Shown: positions 26,574-35,717, numbered from the stretch's first letter. The stretch is DNA of 64,000 bases from Streptomyces violaceusniger Tu 4113 (GCF_000147815.2 NC_015957.1:1674001-1738000), one strand, 5' to 3'. Notes: generated by a model from the letters alone, not told the origin. Made by a program: numbers and translations.

Positions 26574-27398
26574 GTGAGTGAGGCCAAGGAAGGCCAGGAA
26601 CCGTCCAGCGGAGCGGCGTTTTTAGGAGCCGAGGTACGGACCTGGCGGATGCAGGCGGAGCTGAGCCAACGGGAGTTGGGCTTGAAGGCCAACTACGGGC
26701 AGCAGTATGTGGCCAAGGTGGAGGCGGGGGAGCGCTTGGCCAGCCCCGAGTTCGCCGACGCGTGCGATCGGGTCTTCGGCACGCCGGGCATGTTCGCGCG
26801 CCTGCGGAAGCGGGCCGGTCAGCATGGCTATCCGGACTGGTTCGTGCCTTACGTGCAGTTGGAGCGGCAGGCGACGGGCATCCTGGACTACTCGGCGACG
26901 CTCATCATGGGCATGCTGCAAACGCCCGAGTACGCGCGAGCGGTGTTCCGGTCCGCACATCCTCGGGATACCGCCGACCAGATCGACGCAAGGGTGACCA
27001 GACGATTGCAGCGACGAGAGGTGATGGAGCGGGATGCGCCCCCGTTGCTGTGGTGCGTCCTGAGTGAGGCGTGTCTACGCATTGAGGTGGGAGGAAGGGA
27101 AGTGATGCGCGCCCAACTAGCCCACTTCCTAGCTGAAGCAGAGTCTCCGCACATCACACTTCAGGTGCTGCCGCTTTCGGCCGGAGCACCTCCGGTGCCG
27201 GGAAGCTTCACCCTTCTGACGTTCGACGATGGACCGAGCATTGTGTACGCAGATACAGCCATGGCAGGCCAGACGATCGATTCACCGGCAGAAGTGGAGC
27301 TCGCGACTGCCAGGTACGATCGAATCAGGGCTTCGGCTTTGTCGCCGGACGATTCGCTGGCCGTGATCCGCAGACTGATGGAGGACTACACACGATGA
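26574..27398 (+). CDS. XRE-family regulator with DUF5753 domain
   Basis: A 274-residue regulator of the kind expanded in Streptomyces. The helix-turn-helix (~20-75) reads VRTWRMQAELSQRELGLKAN and YVAKVEAGERLASPEFADAC. The C-terminal DUF5753 domain (~95-265) includes YVQLERQATGILDYSATLI and FLAEAESPHITLQVLPLSAG. The GTG at 26574 follows GGGGAGAA. Its stop overlaps the start of the DUF397 gene by 4 bp; such pairs work together, with the DUF397 protein antagonising or assisting the regulator (known for WhiJ-type pairs). It probably controls the divergent small operon. Confidence 0.9.
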   Translation: MSEAKEGQEPSSGAAFLGAEVRTWRMQAELSQRELGLKANYGQQYVAKVEAGERLASPEFADACDRVFGTPGMFARLRKRAGQHGYPDWFVPYVQLERQATGILDYSATLIMGMLQTPEYARAVFRSAHPRDTADQIDARVTRRLQRREVMERDAPPLLWCVLSEACLRIEVGGREVMRAQLAHFLAEAESPHITLQVLPLSAGAPPVPGSFTLLTFDDGPSIVYADTAMAGQTIDSPAEVELATARYDRIRASALSPDDSLAVIRRLMEDYTR

Positions 27399-27634
27399 AC
27401 ACCGCCCTCGACCTGTCCGGTGCTGAATGGGTCAAGTCCAGCTACAGCAGCGGCGACGAAGGTCAGTGCGTGGAATTCGCGCCCTCCATAGCCGCCACTG
27501 CCGGTGTCGTCCCCGTCCGGGACAGCAAACACCCGGCAGGCCCGGCCCTCGTATTCCCGGTGGAGGCGTGGGACACGTTCACGACCGCTCTGCGAACCGG
27601 AGGATTCCCACGCTTCTCTCTTATTGTTCCCTGA
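27395..27634 (+). CDS. DUF397 family protein
   Basis: A 79-residue protein with the complete DUF397 signature: WVKSSYSSGDEGQCVEFAP, then VPVRDSKHPAGPALVF and WDTFTTALRTG. It is translationally coupled to the XRE gene and is its likely functional partner. Its 3' end overlaps, by 14 bp, the 3' end of the convergent immunity-like gene. Confidence 0.92.
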   Translation: MNTALDLSGAEWVKSSYSSGDEGQCVEFAPSIAATAGVVPVRDSKHPAGPALVFPVEAWDTFTTALRTGGFPRFSLIVP

Positions 27635-27863
27635 ACTCGCGCAGCCACTCCAAGTAGTCTTCTGTGCTGTGCAGGTAGGTTGTCGGGTCAGACTTGAGGT
27701 CTGCCCCGCTCAGGCGGTCAAGCGCTTGCCAGATATCGGCGTCCAGTAGGTCCGGGGCGTCGCCCTGCATTGTGGAAGTCGCCCACTCGGAGACGTCCTC
27801 CGGGGAGGTGGCGCCTTCGGTAAGTGCCGTGAGTCTTTCGATGATTTCATTCCTCAAGTTCAT
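27621..27863 (-). CDS. Probable immunity protein for the RHS toxin
   Basis: An 80-residue acidic protein beginning MNLRNEIIERLTALTEG, with DADIWQALDRLSGADLKSDP and a C-terminal DYLEWLREF. It follows the toxin gene by 8 bp on the same strand, where polymorphic-toxin loci place the cognate immunity gene. The ATG at 27863 has AAGGATCCC upstream; a longer start inside the toxin gene is less likely. Small proteins of this shape occur as immunity-like orphans in Streptomyces. Base composition is clearly more AT-rich than the backbone, matching the toxin tip. Confidence 0.7.
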   Translation of the reverse strand: MNLRNEIIERLTALTEGATSPEDVSEWATSTMQGDAPDLLDADIWQALDRLSGADLKSDPTTYLHSTEDYLEWLREFREQ

Positions 27864-27870
27864 GGGATCC

Positions 27871-30800
27871 TTAAAACGTTCCTGTGAGATTTCCGGTGCC
27901 ATCGAACAGATAATGCACCTTTTTCCCGCCCGTGAATTTTACATCGGGCCTTGTAATGCGCACCCTTCCGCTGTGATCCAGTGATTCGTGCCAAATGCGA
28001 GTGGAGTCAGTTGCGGGATCCCACTCTCGGACGAGTCGGCGTCCCATTATTTCGCCCTCCTTCGTTGCGGGTGTTATCTTTCCGTAGAAGCGGAATCTTC
28101 CGCTTTCTAGTTCCCTGTAACCGGCCTTCCCGTATTTTTGGGCTTGTTCATAGAAGCGCTTGAGTCGAGCGTGTTCAGCGGGGTTGCCGGCCCAATTATG
28201 GTTGCCGCCTGGACAGGGGGATAGTCCTAGGGGATCGAACCAGGTGTTGGGGTTGTGGCTGTAGGTCGCTGGATTGGGGGCGGGGGACAGACCTAGAGGG
28301 TCGGGAGAGAGATAGCGGGCGGAATCAGGGTCGTAGTAGCGGTGGAAATTGTAGTGGAGCCCGGTTTCGGGGTCGAAGTATTGGCCGGGGAAGCGGAGAG
28401 GCGTATAGGCCGTGCTGTCGGAGGCCCAGGTGGTGGTGCCCCAGAGGGTGGAGCGGGTGCGCCAGGCGATGGTGCCCGAATCGTCGACGAGTTCGGTGGG
28501 GGTGCCGACCAGGTCGGTGACGATTGCGAAGAAGCGGGCGTCGATCTCGCGTTGGGTGGTGGCTTCGGTGACGCGCTCGGTCTGGGCTATGGGGTGAAGG
28601 CCCTCGTGGTCCCAGGTGAGGGTGACGGGATGGGGGAGGCCCGGGGTGGTGGTGGTTTGTTCTATGAGGGTGGGGCCGTCCCAGGTGAAATCCGTTTGCT
28701 CCAGGACGCTTTCGCCGTCGGCCGCCAGGCGTTGTTTGGCGGTGCGGCGGCCGAAGGGGTCGTAGAGGTAGCGCCAGACCGTGCCGTCCGGGGTGGTGAC
28801 GGAGACGAGGCGGTCTTCGGCGTCCCAGGTGTAGCGCCAGGTGTCGGGTTTGCGGGACAGGCGGGTCTTTTGGCGGAGGGTGAGGCGGCCCGCCTCGTCG
28901 TGTTCGTAGCGGACCGAGCCCGCACCGGTGATGCGCGTGCCGGTGTAAGTGCGGGGGCCCGTCGCCTCCTGGGCGGGTTGTGTGCTCGGCCAGGCCGCGT
29001 GCGTTTGGTTGCCCGCCTCGTCGTAGGCGTAGGTCTCGGTCCAGCCGGGGGCGTGGACGGCGGTGACCCGGCCCACAACGTCGAGCTCGAAGGTACGTCG
29101 GCCCGACAGGTTGTCGTCCACCGCGATGAGGTGGTCGTCGGCTCGATAGTCGTACGTCCGGTGGTGGACATTGCTGGATGCGCCGGTCAGCGATTGCGTG
29201 GTCAGGCGGCCGAGCGGGTCCCAGGCGTTGGTGAGGGTGAGGGCGTCGCCGATATGGCGCGTGGTCTCGCGGCCCGCCGCGTCGTGTGCCGAGGCGAGGA
29301 TGTGGTTCCCGGCGGTCAGGGTGGTGCGGTTGCCCGCCGCGTCATAGGCGTAGGTCGTGATCGCACCCGTGGGCGTGGTGCGGCGGGTGTGGCGGCCCAG
29401 GGGGTCGTAGGTGTGCGTCAGGACGCGGCCGTTCACCATTTCGGACGTCACCTGGCCCAGGCGGTCGCGCTGGTAGACGACCTCCGCGTCCGGATCGGCG
29501 GCCGAGGTAAGGAGCCCTGCGGGGTCGTAGGTGAAGGTTGTGGTGCGGTCGTCGGACGCTTTGCGTATCAGGCGGCCGACGATGTCGTACTCGTACGTGA
29601 TGATCCGGCCCAGTGGATCGGTCCGGGCGGTGAGCTGGCCCGCTGCGTCGTAGGCGTACCGCACATTGCGGTCGTCGAAGTCCGTCTCCGTAACCAGGCG
29701 GCCCGCCAGGTCGTACTCGTAACTCCACCTCAGGCCCTGAGGATTGGTGACCCTCGTCAGCCGCAGCGCCGCGTCATGCTCGAACTCGTAGCGGACGCCG
29801 TCCGGGCCGGTGCGGGCGGCCAGCAGGTCGAAGTGGGTGTACTCGTACACGGTCGTGCCGCCGACGGGGTCGGTGTGCGTGGTGCGGTTGCCCTCGCCGT
29901 CGTACGTCCAGGACTCCGCCGAGCCGTCCGGGCCGGTGCGGCGCAGGAGTTTGCCCTCCGGGCTCCAGTCGTAGCGGGTCACCGCGCCCAGCGGGTCGGT
30001 CTCGGCCACGACGCGGCCGAACGCGTCCCGCTGGTAGAAGCTCGTGGCTCCCAGCGGGTCGGTGATCTCGGCTGGGAGCCCGGCCTCGTCGCAGCGCACC
30101 CGGGTCGTCGCGCCCAGCGGGTCGGTGACGGCGAGCAGACCTCCGCGTGCGTCGTAGAGGTAGCGGGTGGTGGCGGCGAGGGGGTCGGTGAGGGTGGTGC
30201 GGTTGCCCGCCGTGTCGAAGGTCTGCCGCCATACCGCGCCGCCCGGATCGGTGATCTGCACCGGGTTGCCCTGTGCGTCGGGCACTGCGCTGATCTCGCT
30301 GCCGTCCGGCCGGATCACGGCCGTCAGATGCCCGTGCTCGTCGTAACGGAAGCCGGTGGTGCGGCCCAGCGGGTCGGTCTCGGCGACCGTACGGCCGGCC
30401 TGGTCGTACACCATGCGGCTGACCGCGCCGCCCGCGTCGATCTCCCCGACGACCTGGTGTGCCTCGTCGATCAGATAGCGGGTGACCGCACCGTCCGGTG
30501 AGGTCAGAGTCGTGACCTTCAGTCCGGGGAAGTCCGGGTCCACCCCGTCGTAGCCGATCCGGAGGGTGTAGTGGCCGCCCTCGCCGCCCTCGGCGACGAC
30601 CCGGTCCTGCTCGTCGTAGGCGTAGGAGTACCAGCGGTTGTTGGTGTCGATCCAGGACGTGACCCGCCCGGCCCGGTCGTAGACGAAACGCAGCGGCAAC
30701 CCCGAGGAGCCCGTCACTTCGGTGAGATGGCCGTCGGTGTAGCCGTAGCCCATCACCCGTACGTCCCCCACGTACAGGCCGGTGATCCGCTCGTTCTCCG

Positions 30801-33051
30801 ACGTCAGCCGCAGCCGGTAGCCACCGCTGTGGAGGATTTCGAGGGGTGTGCCGGACGCGTCGTAGGCGAAGGTGATGCGGTTGCCGTTGCGGTCGGTGAT
30901 CTCCCGCAGAAGCGCAAGCGCCTCGTCGCGGTACGGGGCGAAGGTACGGACGAGCCCGGCATCCGGGTCCGTGACGGTGTACGTACCGCCGTCCGCCGTC
31001 CGTGCCAGTGGCCACCGCGGTCCCTCCGCGGGCAGGACCGCGGTGCCGCCCGGCTCCGGATGCGGATAGGCCAGCAGCAGACCGTCCTCGGTGAAGAAGA
31101 CCACGCCCTGCTCGTCGAACTCCAGCCGCTGGTCGGCCGTTGAGGCCCAGGTCGGGCCGAACCACCGCCCGGCGCGGTACCCGGAGTCCACCCGGCGGGA
31201 GAACACCAGCGGCAGCACACCCGGCAGCTCCACATCCGTCTGCGGCAGGAACATCCGCCCCGTCGCCACATCCACTGGATCGGTACGACCATGCCGCACC
31301 CGGTCCCAGGTACGGGAGAACACGCCCCGGCCACGGCTGCGGAGTGCGCCGCGCGCCCATTGCGTCGCCTCACGCGCCGCCAGCCTGGCCCCGACGCGTG
31401 AGGCGATCGGGGCCAGCGCGCGCGGGGCGAGGCCCATCAGCAGGGTCTCCGCCAGTCCGCCGCCCATGGCGAGTTCCAGCGGCAGCGCGTAGGGCATGGC
31501 GAACATGGCGAGGGTCAGGAGGAGGGGAAGGCCGATCTCGAGGAGCTTTTCCAGGAGGAAGCGGTCGGTGCCGAGGATGTCGTAGCCGGCGAGGGGGGCC
31601 TCGCCGTCGGCGATCGCCGACCAGCGGGACAGCAGCAGGACGCCGACGACCAGGGAGCCCGCGCAGACGGCGATCCGGAACTGGACCAGGGCGAGCGCCT
31701 CGCCCAGAGGGGACGCCCCCGCGGTCCGGTAGCCGCGTACGGCGGAGATCAGGCGCCACAGGGTCAGGACCAGCCCGGCCAGGCCGACACCGACCAGGAT
31801 GCGCAGCCCGGTGCCCCCGGTGAAGTACTCCTGCAGATCCTTCGTGGACGGGAAGGAGCCCACCGCCAGATACAGCAGGGAGGGGACGGCCAGCAGCAGG
31901 CTGAGCACCAGAAGAACCTTCTCGTGGCGCGGCCAGCGGGGGCGCTGCTCCCGGGCCCGGCGCCACAACTGCCGGAAGGTCACGCCACGCCATGCCTCCT
32001 GACGGTGGGTCGCGTCCATACGGTGGGTCTGCTGGACGACCGACTCGCGCAGCGGCTCCAGCTTCTCCGCGCGGGTACGGGGGTGGGCCGTGGCGTACAG
32101 CAGCGCCCGGCGCTGCCGGGCGTAGCCCAGAGCGATGATCCAGGTGGCCGGGAGGCGCAACAGGGCGTACCCGAAGAGAGCTTCGGGGGCGGTCCGGCCC
32201 TGGCGTTCGGCAGCCAGCACAACATCAGGCTGGTGCCGCCGGCCCAGGCGGGACCGGCGCACATCCCAGATCCACGCGACGGCAAGGCACCCCAGGATGA
32301 TCCACAGGCCCCACTCCCCGGCCAGCCTCTCCCGCCACTCCATCGCGGTGTGGTCGCTAGGGAAGGCCGCGGCGTAATTGGTCACCCAGTGGATCGCCAC
32401 CGCCCCGGCCAGCGGCACCAGGGCCGCGACCCGGGTCAGGACGCGGGCACCACACCACAGCAAGCCCACCGCCAGCCCGCCGAGCGCGCTGGCGAAGATG
32501 TGCACCTCGTAGGGGAGTGTCGGACCCCCGACGTCGACGGTGCCGGTCGATGAGGGAAACCAACTGCCGAGGATCTGTCCGAGGCCGGGAACGTACGGGG
32601 GGTCGAACAGTCCCCCCGCGATCTGCCAGCCACCCTCATCCGTGGGAACGGCCTTACCCGCGGACTCGGCGTACATCAGAAGCTTTTCCAGCAGACCGAA
32701 CCCCGCCCCGGCAGCGCCGCCCAGCACCACGAAGTCCGCCAGACCCCACTGCATCCGCCTGCGCAGTGCCCACCCCGCGACCAGGAGCGGTGCGATCTTG
32801 ATCAGCTCCTCCACCACCGGAGCCGTCGTCCACGACACCACATCCATGACGCCCGACAGCGATTTCTCCCGCGCGGTCGCCAACTGACGTGCCACCACGA
32901 GTTCCAGGGCCATCGAGAGGACACCGCAGCCGTACGCACCCACCCCGAAGGCGAGCAGCACCGTCGGCCACCGCACCGTCCGCACCGGCCAGGACAGCAA
33001 CAAGAGCTGCAACACAGCCCATACGGACGCAGCAGCCATCCAGAACGCCAC
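27871..33051 (-). CDS. Polymorphic RHS toxin with N-terminal PrsW-type intramembrane protease domain
   Basis: A 1726-residue protein. Residues ~1-270 form a polytopic domain with the PrsW protease motifs: EELIK (E81, E82, K85), FGLLE (F118-E122) and a later His184 in VHIFASALGG. Further membrane segments follow to ~560. A DUF6531-like start (TDPVDVATGRMFLPQTD, ~587) leads into ~800 residues of RHS/YD repeats (YDAAGNRTTLT, YDPLGRHTRR). The RHS core closes at YLSPDPLGLSP (~1580) and DPLGLSPCPGG. The C-terminal ~110 residues (RLKRFYEQAQKYGKAG; WHESLDHSGRVRI) are the exchangeable toxin, probably a nuclease-type tip, family not assigned. The GTG at 33051 has GGAGG upstream. Fusion to a protease domain replaces a secretion signal. 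Confidence 0.85.
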   Translation of the reverse strand: MAFWMAAASVWAVLQLLLLSWPVRTVRWPTVLLAFGVGAYGCGVLSMALELVVARQLATAREKSLSGVMDVVSWTTAPVVEELIKIAPLLVAGWALRRRMQWGLADFVVLGGAAGAGFGLLEKLLMYAESAGKAVPTDEGGWQIAGGLFDPPYVPGLGQILGSWFPSSTGTVDVGGPTLPYEVHIFASALGGLAVGLLWCGARVLTRVAALVPLAGAVAIHWVTNYAAAFPSDHTAMEWRERLAGEWGLWIILGCLAVAWIWDVRRSRLGRRHQPDVVLAAERQGRTAPEALFGYALLRLPATWIIALGYARQRRALLYATAHPRTRAEKLEPLRESVVQQTHRMDATHRQEAWRGVTFRQLWRRAREQRPRWPRHEKVLLVLSLLLAVPSLLYLAVGSFPSTKDLQEYFTGGTGLRILVGVGLAGLVLTLWRLISAVRGYRTAGASPLGEALALVQFRIAVCAGSLVVGVLLLSRWSAIADGEAPLAGYDILGTDRFLLEKLLEIGLPLLLTLAMFAMPYALPLELAMGGGLAETLLMGLAPRALAPIASRVGARLAAREATQWARGALRSRGRGVFSRTWDRVRHGRTDPVDVATGRMFLPQTDVELPGVLPLVFSRRVDSGYRAGRWFGPTWASTADQRLEFDEQGVVFFTEDGLLLAYPHPEPGGTAVLPAEGPRWPLARTADGGTYTVTDPDAGLVRTFAPYRDEALALLREITDRNGNRITFAYDASGTPLEILHSGGYRLRLTSENERITGLYVGDVRVMGYGYTDGHLTEVTGSSGLPLRFVYDRAGRVTSWIDTNNRWYSYAYDEQDRVVAEGGEGGHYTLRIGYDGVDPDFPGLKVTTLTSPDGAVTRYLIDEAHQVVGEIDAGGAVSRMVYDQAGRTVAETDPLGRTTGFRYDEHGHLTAVIRPDGSEISAVPDAQGNPVQITDPGGAVWRQTFDTAGNRTTLTDPLAATTRYLYDARGGLLAVTDPLGATTRVRCDEAGLPAEITDPLGATSFYQRDAFGRVVAETDPLGAVTRYDWSPEGKLLRRTGPDGSAESWTYDGEGNRTTHTDPVGGTTVYEYTHFDLLAARTGPDGVRYEFEHDAALRLTRVTNPQGLRWSYEYDLAGRLVTETDFDDRNVRYAYDAAGQLTARTDPLGRIITYEYDIVGRLIRKASDDRTTTFTYDPAGLLTSAADPDAEVVYQRDRLGQVTSEMVNGRVLTHTYDPLGRHTRRTTPTGAITTYAYDAAGNRTTLTAGNHILASAHDAAGRETTRHIGDALTLTNAWDPLGRLTTQSLTGASSNVHHRTYDYRADDHLIAVDDNLSGRRTFELDVVGRVTAVHAPGWTETYAYDEAGNQTHAAWPSTQPAQEATGPRTYTGTRITGAGSVRYEHDEAGRLTLRQKTRLSRKPDTWRYTWDAEDRLVSVTTPDGTVWRYLYDPFGRRTAKQRLAADGESVLEQTDFTWDGPTLIEQTTTTPGLPHPVTLTWDHEGLHPIAQTERVTEATTQREIDARFFAIVTDLVGTPTELVDDSGTIAWRTRSTLWGTTTWASDSTAYTPLRFPGQYFDPETGLHYNFHRYYDPDSARYLSPDPLGLSPAPNPATYSHNPNTWFDPLGLSPCPGGNHNWAGNPAEHARLKRFYEQAQKYGKAGYRELESGRFRFYGKITPATKEGEIMGRRLVREWDPATDSTRIWHESLDHSGRVRITRPDVKFTGGKKVHYLFDGTGNLTGTF

Positions 33052-33231
33052 GCCCGCAGCCCCCTCCGACGTTGTCAGTGATCCGTCACGCTAAGTCGAA
33101 CAGCAGTGACATACAAGGGGGGGCCAAGCGGCCTGAGGCGAGGATCAGTGCGTCCCGAATACGAGGCGCCCACCCCGGTACGCTGAGGCCAGCGCCACCA
33201 GCCCCGTCGCACAGGTTCAGGGAGGTGAGTC

Positions 33232-33798
33232 ATGACCGCCGAGATGGTCGCTCCCGCGTGGATGCACGAGCAGATCACGGCTGAGCAGTACGACTCCTGG
33301 TCCGAGGAGCAGTGCGCGGGCATTGAGGTCGTGGACGGGATGGTCGTGGTGAGCCCCAGCGCGTCGAAGCGGCCCAACCGCCTGGCTCGGATCCTTGCCA
33401 ACGCCCTGGAAGACGCGGCAGGCCCCGACTGGAACGCCGATACCGACTTCGACGTCCGGTTCCAGGACGTGCCGCTCACCAATCGTCGTCCGGACGTGGT
33501 CGTGTATCGCGCGGAAACGATCGACATCACGCCCACCCGCCCCGAGCATGTACTGCTGGTGGCGGAGGTCGTGTCGCCCGGTTCGGAGACCACCGACCGC
33601 ATCGTGAAGGTGGACCAGTACGCCAAGGCCGGAATCGCCTTCTACTGGCGGATCGAGCAGGCGGCCACCGGCGTCCCACTCGTCTACACCTACGTCCTCG
33701 ACCCCGCGACGAAGACCTACCGGGAGGGAGACGTGTTCACCGGTGTGGTGAAGGTTGCGGCGCCGTTCCCGGTGCAGGTCGACCTCGGTCAGCTCTGA
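33232..33798 (+). CDS. Uma2-family (DUF820) PD-(D/E)XK nuclease-fold protein
   Basis: A 188-residue protein of the Uma2 family. Catalytic-type residues are visible: Asp in RRPDVVVYR, then Glu and Ser/Lys in LLVAEVVSPGSETTDR and VKVDQYAKAGI, ending in FYWRIE. The family has a restriction-endonuclease fold and is widespread in Streptomyces and cyanobacteria; its biological role is not established. The ATG at 33232 is preceded by GGGAGGTGAG. It is divergent from the RHS toxin gene (180 bp apart), and its end overlaps the sigma-factor gene end by 10 bp. Confidence 0.88.
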   Translation: MTAEMVAPAWMHEQITAEQYDSWSEEQCAGIEVVDGMVVVSPSASKRPNRLARILANALEDAAGPDWNADTDFDVRFQDVPLTNRRPDVVVYRAETIDITPTRPEHVLLVAEVVSPGSETTDRIVKVDQYAKAGIAFYWRIEQAATGVPLVYTYVLDPATKTYREGDVFTGVVKVAAPFPVQVDLGQL

Positions 33799-34682
33799 TT
33801 GCTCGGACCTCGAGCGTCCGGACGGCTGGTCGGCGGCACATGGCGCAGTTTGTCCGGGTTGCGGATGATGCGGATCTGGGTGATGCGGGCGTTCTCGACC
33901 TCGGCGCAGGCGACGGTGTCCGGGCGGCCCGCGACCGTGAGCAGCAATCCCGGGCTGCCGTTGACGTCCACCGCGTGCACCCGGGGGTCGTCCATCGGCT
34001 GAGTGAGGACGGCGGCGAGGAAGCGGGCGACCTTTTCGGCGCCATGCTGCGGGCGGAGGGCGGCCTTGACCTTGCCGCCGCCGTCGCTCCACGCCGTGAC
34101 GTCGGGGGCGAGCAGCTCCATCATCCGGTTGAGGTCGCCGCCGAGGCAGGCGGCCAGGAACTCATCGGTGACCTGACGCCGCACCTCGGCCGGTGTGTCG
34201 TAGCGCGGTCGGCGGGCCTGGACGTGTGATCTGGCCCGGTGGCCCACCTGCCGTACGGACGCCTCGCCGCGGTCCAGCATTCCGGCGATCTCCCTGAACG
34301 AGAAGCCGAAGACCTCCTTGAGTACGAAGACCGCTCGCTCCAGCGGGGAGAGCGTTTCGAGGACGACGAGCAGGGCGAGCGAGACCGACTCGGCCAGCTC
34401 CACCTCCTCGCCCGCGTCGGGCTGGGTGACCAGCGGCTCGGGCAGCCAGGGGCCGACGTACTGCTCGCGGGTGGCGGCGGCGGAAGTGAGCCGGTTGAGC
34501 GAGAGGTTGGTGACCGTACGGGCCAGATAGCCCACCGGGTTGTCCACCCGGGTGGTCACCTGACTGCAGCGCAGCCAGGCGTCCTGCACCATGTCCTCGG
34601 CGTCGGCGACGCTGCCGAGCATGCGGTAGGCGATGCCGAACAGCATGCGCCGGTGGCGCTCGAAGGTGGTCGCGTCGATCAC
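33789..34682 (-). CDS. ECF41-family RNA polymerase sigma factor
   Basis: A 297-residue sigma factor. Region 2 is FERHRRMLFGIAYRMLGSVA and AEDMVQDAWLR; region 4 is LSPLERAVFVLKEVFGFSFR with GEASVRQVGHRAR. A SnoaL-like C-terminal extension follows and carries the ECF41 hallmark DGGGK. In this group the extension replaces an anti-sigma factor and controls activity. It starts at a GTG overlapping the stop of the carboxymuconolactone decarboxylase gene (GTGA), the standard ECF41 partner. The long upstream frame extension is shadow sequence. Likely targets are its own operon. Confidence 0.92.
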   Translation of the reverse strand: MIDATTFERHRRMLFGIAYRMLGSVADAEDMVQDAWLRCSQVTTRVDNPVGYLARTVTNLSLNRLTSAAATREQYVGPWLPEPLVTQPDAGEEVELAESVSLALLVVLETLSPLERAVFVLKEVFGFSFREIAGMLDRGEASVRQVGHRARSHVQARRPRYDTPAEVRRQVTDEFLAACLGGDLNRMMELLAPDVTAWSDGGGKVKAALRPQHGAEKVARFLAAVLTQPMDDPRVHAVDVNGSPGLLLTVAGRPDTVACAEVENARITQIRIIRNPDKLRHVPPTSRPDARGPSNQS

Positions 34683-35236
34683 GTCCGTGACGGTACCGCG
34701 CAGGTGTCCGAGAAGCCCTGGCTGGTCAGGCCGAAGGCGCTGTTGATGCGCGAGCGGTAGTTCTCCAGGGCGACCATGGCGGTGAGTTCGACGAAGGCGG
34801 CCTCGCCCAGCCGCTCGATCAGGGTGGCCGCGAGTTCGTCGGTGACGCGGGGTTCGGTTTCGGTCATCGCTTCGGCGTAGTCCAGGACGAGCAGTTCCAG
34901 CCCAGTGAAGGCGTCCTGGTGGTCGCGCCACCGCGGGACCTTGGAGATCTTGTCCATCGGGAGTCCGAGGGCGTCGGCCTCCCAGTGGCCGAAGTCCATG
35001 CACCACGAGCAGTTGATCCTGGCCGCCGCGGCCATGACGGCGAGGTGCTTGAGGCCCCGGTCGAGGCGGTTCCACTTGGCGGCGCCGCGCTCCTGCCGGA
35101 CGTAGGAGAGGAGCACCCGCCCGTTGTGGCCGATGGCCAGGCCAGGGTCGAGCACCTTGCCGTAGGTGCGCCGGGAGTACCAGGCGCCGATGCGGTTGAG
35201 CAGCGTGCTGGGCGGAGTGAGCGAGATACGGGCCAT
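34679..35236 (-). CDS. Carboxymuconolactone decarboxylase/AhpD-like protein (ECF41 partner)
   Basis: A 185-residue AhpD-fold protein. The redox pair is CSWC in AARINCSWCMDFGHWEAD, followed by the family histidine region. It belongs to the 'COE' genes (carboxymuconolactone decarboxylase, oxidoreductase, epimerase) known to sit beside ECF41 sigma factors. Probably a peroxidase-like or thiol-redox protein rather than a ring-cleavage enzyme. I chose the ATG at 35236, which has GGAGAAA upstream; an ATG five codons earlier is possible. The preceding ~480 bp hold the duplicated sdaA end but no complete gene. Confidence 0.88.
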   Translation of the reverse strand: MARISLTPPSTLLNRIGAWYSRRTYGKVLDPGLAIGHNGRVLLSYVRQERGAAKWNRLDRGLKHLAVMAAAARINCSWCMDFGHWEADALGLPMDKISKVPRWRDHQDAFTGLELLVLDYAEAMTETEPRVTDELAATLIERLGEAAFVELTAMVALENYRSRINSAFGLTSQGFSDTCAVPSRT

Positions 35237-35365
35237 GGCGGGTTTCTCCATCCTGTCGCGGCCGGGGTCGAAAGACCTTCCGCAGGTGCGACAGAACAGG
35301 CCGCCGGAGTGTGACATCCGGCGGGCACTCATCCGAAGCGGACGGATCCGGCCGGAGCCGCCCGC

Positions 35366-35540
35366 CCTCAGCACTCGATGACGTTCACCGCGAGCCCGCC
35401 CCGCGCCGTCTGCTTGTACTGACCTTCATATCGGCGCCCGTCTGCTTCATCGTCTTGATGACCTTGTCGAGCGAGACATGGTGGCGGCCGTCGCCGCGCA
35501 GGGCCATCCGCGCGGCGGTGACCGCCTTGACCGAGGCCAT
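35366..35540 (-). repeat. Duplicated 3' end of sdaA (copy 1, decayed)
   Basis: These 175 bp match 39884-40059 except for two substitutions (each changing a Glu codon to Gln) and one deleted base that breaks the frame. It covers the last ~57 codons and stop of sdaA (from [18 protein letters not shown]). Identity ends abruptly on both sides. It lies in direct orientation relative to the functional sdaA end, with the DUF2267-to-DUF2795 cassette between them. Confidence 0.92.
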
Positions 35541-35717
35541 CTCCCTTTGGCAAGGCGCCGTTGTCGCCGACCGCTTGGGCATGGCGGGTCGAGTCAGGGC
35601 GCGCATTTGGACCTGGTGTGCGCACGCGGCGGGCCGCCGGGGTCGCCATGCTGGAGAGCCTCGGTGGCAGACACCAGAGATCCCGGAAAGTCGAAATGCC
35701 GAAGAGAGGCAGCTCTC

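Noticed and set aside
28342..30501. A 719-codon plus-strand frame opposite the RHS repeats
   Set aside because: The periodic Gly/Val-rich translation mirrors the RHS repeat; no independent coding signal.
33052..33231. An additional toxin-associated gene between RHS and Uma2
   Set aside because: Only 180 bp of divergent promoter sequence with no supported frame.
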